The notes under the pieces were generated by a model. It searched no databases and had not been told where the DNA came from. It saw nothing but the letters and a program-made list of their open reading frames with translations. From Erysipelothrix sp. HDW6C (lineage in GTDB: Bacteria > Bacillota_I > Bacilli_A > Erysipelotrichales > Erysipelotrichaceae), in NCBI RefSeq assembly GCF_011299615.1, contig NZ_CP049861.1:2232001-2296000 (forward strand): DNA of 64,000 nt, written 5' to 3'. The position numbers were made by a program, and so were the translations under genes. Shown here one piece after another: positions 62,986 through 64,000 of the stretch; positions within the stretch are counted from its first letter, which is position 1, and the number at the start of each line of letters is the position of its first letter.

Positions 62986-63279
62986 CTATTCTTTGTCTTT
63001 AAACTGATTGCTCTTCGAATCCCAATAAGAGACACTCGCTCCCAACAAACTTACCACCCCAATCGCTGCTCCCACTTTGCTTGCGAGAAGCACACTACCA
63101 GCTAAAATGCTGACACCTGCAACACCTGTAATCATGGCACCAATTTTTTGACTTTTGCGCGATGGACTTTTAATTGTTGGTACCTTCACAGGATTGTTGG
63201 GTATGATCTTATCATTGACTGTATTAACTTTTTCATTAATTTTGTTGACCTTTTTGGTCATTTTTTCTGCGAAATTCAT
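62986..63279 (-). CDS. Small membrane protein of unknown function
   Basis: 97 residues. A charged N-terminal third (FAEKMTKKVNKINEKVNTVN) is followed by two short hydrophobic helices with many Gly/Ala (IGAMITGVAGVSILAGSVLL). I recognise no family. AAGGAG lies 6 nt before the ATG. It sits 12 nt after the ABC permease and 14 nt before the HD gene, so the three form one transcript. Confidence 0.72.
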   Translation of the reverse strand: MNFAEKMTKKVNKINEKVNTVNDKIIPNNPVKVPTIKSPSRKSQKIGAMITGVAGVSILAGSVLLASKVGAAIGVVSLLGASVSYWDSKSNQFKDKE

Positions 63280-63291
63280 TATTTTCTCCTT

Positions 63292-63999
63292 TTAATTAAA
63301 GAACTCGTAGTGTTTTTGTCGCGCTACAAATAAGTACGATACGATAACACCAATAACAGCAAAGATATATGGAATGATTGGGAAGTCATAAAGTGCAACC
63401 GAACCAATATTCCCTTGTGTAAATACTGCGAGCAAGAATGCTGTTACCACTGTTGTAATGACTGATTTACGCCAAATTCCTACTGCCATGGCAATTTGTC
63501 CCATAAACGTTACAGCGATGGCACTTGTGAAAATTTCCAAGACATTGATGAGTGTGAAGTGTGCACTCGGTACGGTGATTGCTAAGAAACCATAGATAAC
63601 CCCTTTTGTAAGAATCATCGAAACACACGTTACAATTGCTGCGACACCAATTTTGGCATACATAATCTTAACGCGGGAAACAGGATAGGTATACATTAAC
63701 TCCATACGACTTGAAGCAAAATCATTCACGACAAAGCGTCCATAGTTAACACCTGCATAAATTATGAATGCCAAGGCAATAATGGCATCGCTAATCGTTT
63801 TGATTCCTACAAAGGATTGAAATTGTAAGGTATCTTGTATCATACTCTCACTCAAACCCGGTGATGGAAGGACACTGAGTAAATCATCTGTATTATAAAT
63901 TAAGATAACCATTCCCAGACATAAGCCGGTAACAAGCAGCCAATTTAAAGCAAGTTTAATCATTGGATTGGATTTCTTTTTCTTTAGTTCTAATGTCAT
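63292..63999 (-). CDS. ABC-2-type permease at the window edge
   Basis: 235 residues from an ATG one base from the window edge, so the start is unproven. It shows six hydrophobic segments; GRFVVNDFASSRMELMYTYPVSRVKI is a cytoplasmic loop shaped like the ABC-2 permease 'coupling' motif (R-x-E-L-x-x-x-P). The ATPase partner would be upstream, outside the window. At 235 residues it is near the usual length, so little or nothing is missing. Confidence 0.72.
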   Translation of the reverse strand: MTLELKKKKSNPMIKLALNWLLVTGLCLGMVILIYNTDDLLSVLPSPGLSESMIQDTLQFQSFVGIKTISDAIIALAFIIYAGVNYGRFVVNDFASSRMELMYTYPVSRVKIMYAKIGVAAIVTCVSMILTKGVIYGFLAITVPSAHFTLINVLEIFTSAIAVTFMGQIAMAVGIWRKSVITTVVTAFLLAVFTQGNIGSVALYDFPIIPYIFAVIGVIVSYLFVARQKHYEFFN

Positions 64000-64000
64000 C

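Noticed and set aside
1-64000. CRISPR arrays, transposases, integrases, tRNA and rRNA genes
   Set aside because: I looked for regular direct repeats with spacers, DDE or integrase motifs and tRNA-like cloverleaf ends, and saw none that hold.

Overview
The window is low-GC Bacillota (Firmicutes) DNA. The evidence is a leucyl T-box leader, near-consensus sigma-A promoters, strong AGGAGG-type ribosome binding sites, a CopY/cop-box copper switch, and dense intrinsic terminators whose stems often contain stop codons. The gene mix would fit the Erysipelotrichia (Erysipelothrix-like), but that placement is a guess. I see no rRNA, tRNA, CRISPR array, insertion sequence or prophage. Most of the window reads as ordinary chromosome with several small accessory cassettes.

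Left end (1-13 kb). A pantothenate module (metallophosphoesterase, ECF S-component, type III pantothenate kinase) has a tiny unlisted ORF upstream. Next comes a flavin/quinone electron-transfer module: an ApbE lipoprotein, then convergently ndh2-dmkB-dmkA. It resembles part of the extracellular electron transfer locus of Listeria. The ndh2 promoter carries a Rex-like site, and Ndh2 has a C-terminal membrane extension. leuS follows with a complete T-box leader, then an rlmA operon with two tandem pentapeptide-repeat paralogues.

13-29 kb. This holds an orphan LytTR regulator, a divergent copB/copY copper-efflux switch with two mirror-image cop boxes, a multidrug ABC exporter, Cof-type HAD phosphatases, RluD, a membrane glycerophosphodiesterase, a P1B-4 metal ATPase, small enzymes, an AraC regulator and a DbpA-type RNA helicase.

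29-46 kb. An unknown 373-residue protein is followed by two divergent ABC-2 exporters. The rightward exporter is followed by a NarL-type two-component system, and its permease is broken by one missing G. Then come a hydrolase, an HNH-rRNA methyltransferase pair, thiol peroxidase, a TetR regulator divergent from a DHFR-like reductase, twin FMN reductases, and a MATE exporter also broken by one missing G.

45-64 kb. This contains an XRE membrane regulator, an unknown membrane protein, a DsbA-family oxidoreductase, a nitroreductase, a remnant gene, an ABC-F protein and a stand-alone SIR2-like protein. A complete kdpDE/kdpFABC potassium system follows, including a 26-residue KdpF. Matching direct-repeat boxes at both kdp promoters suggest KdpE control of each unit. 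The right end has small membrane proteins, an HD phosphohydrolase and an ABC permease at the edge.
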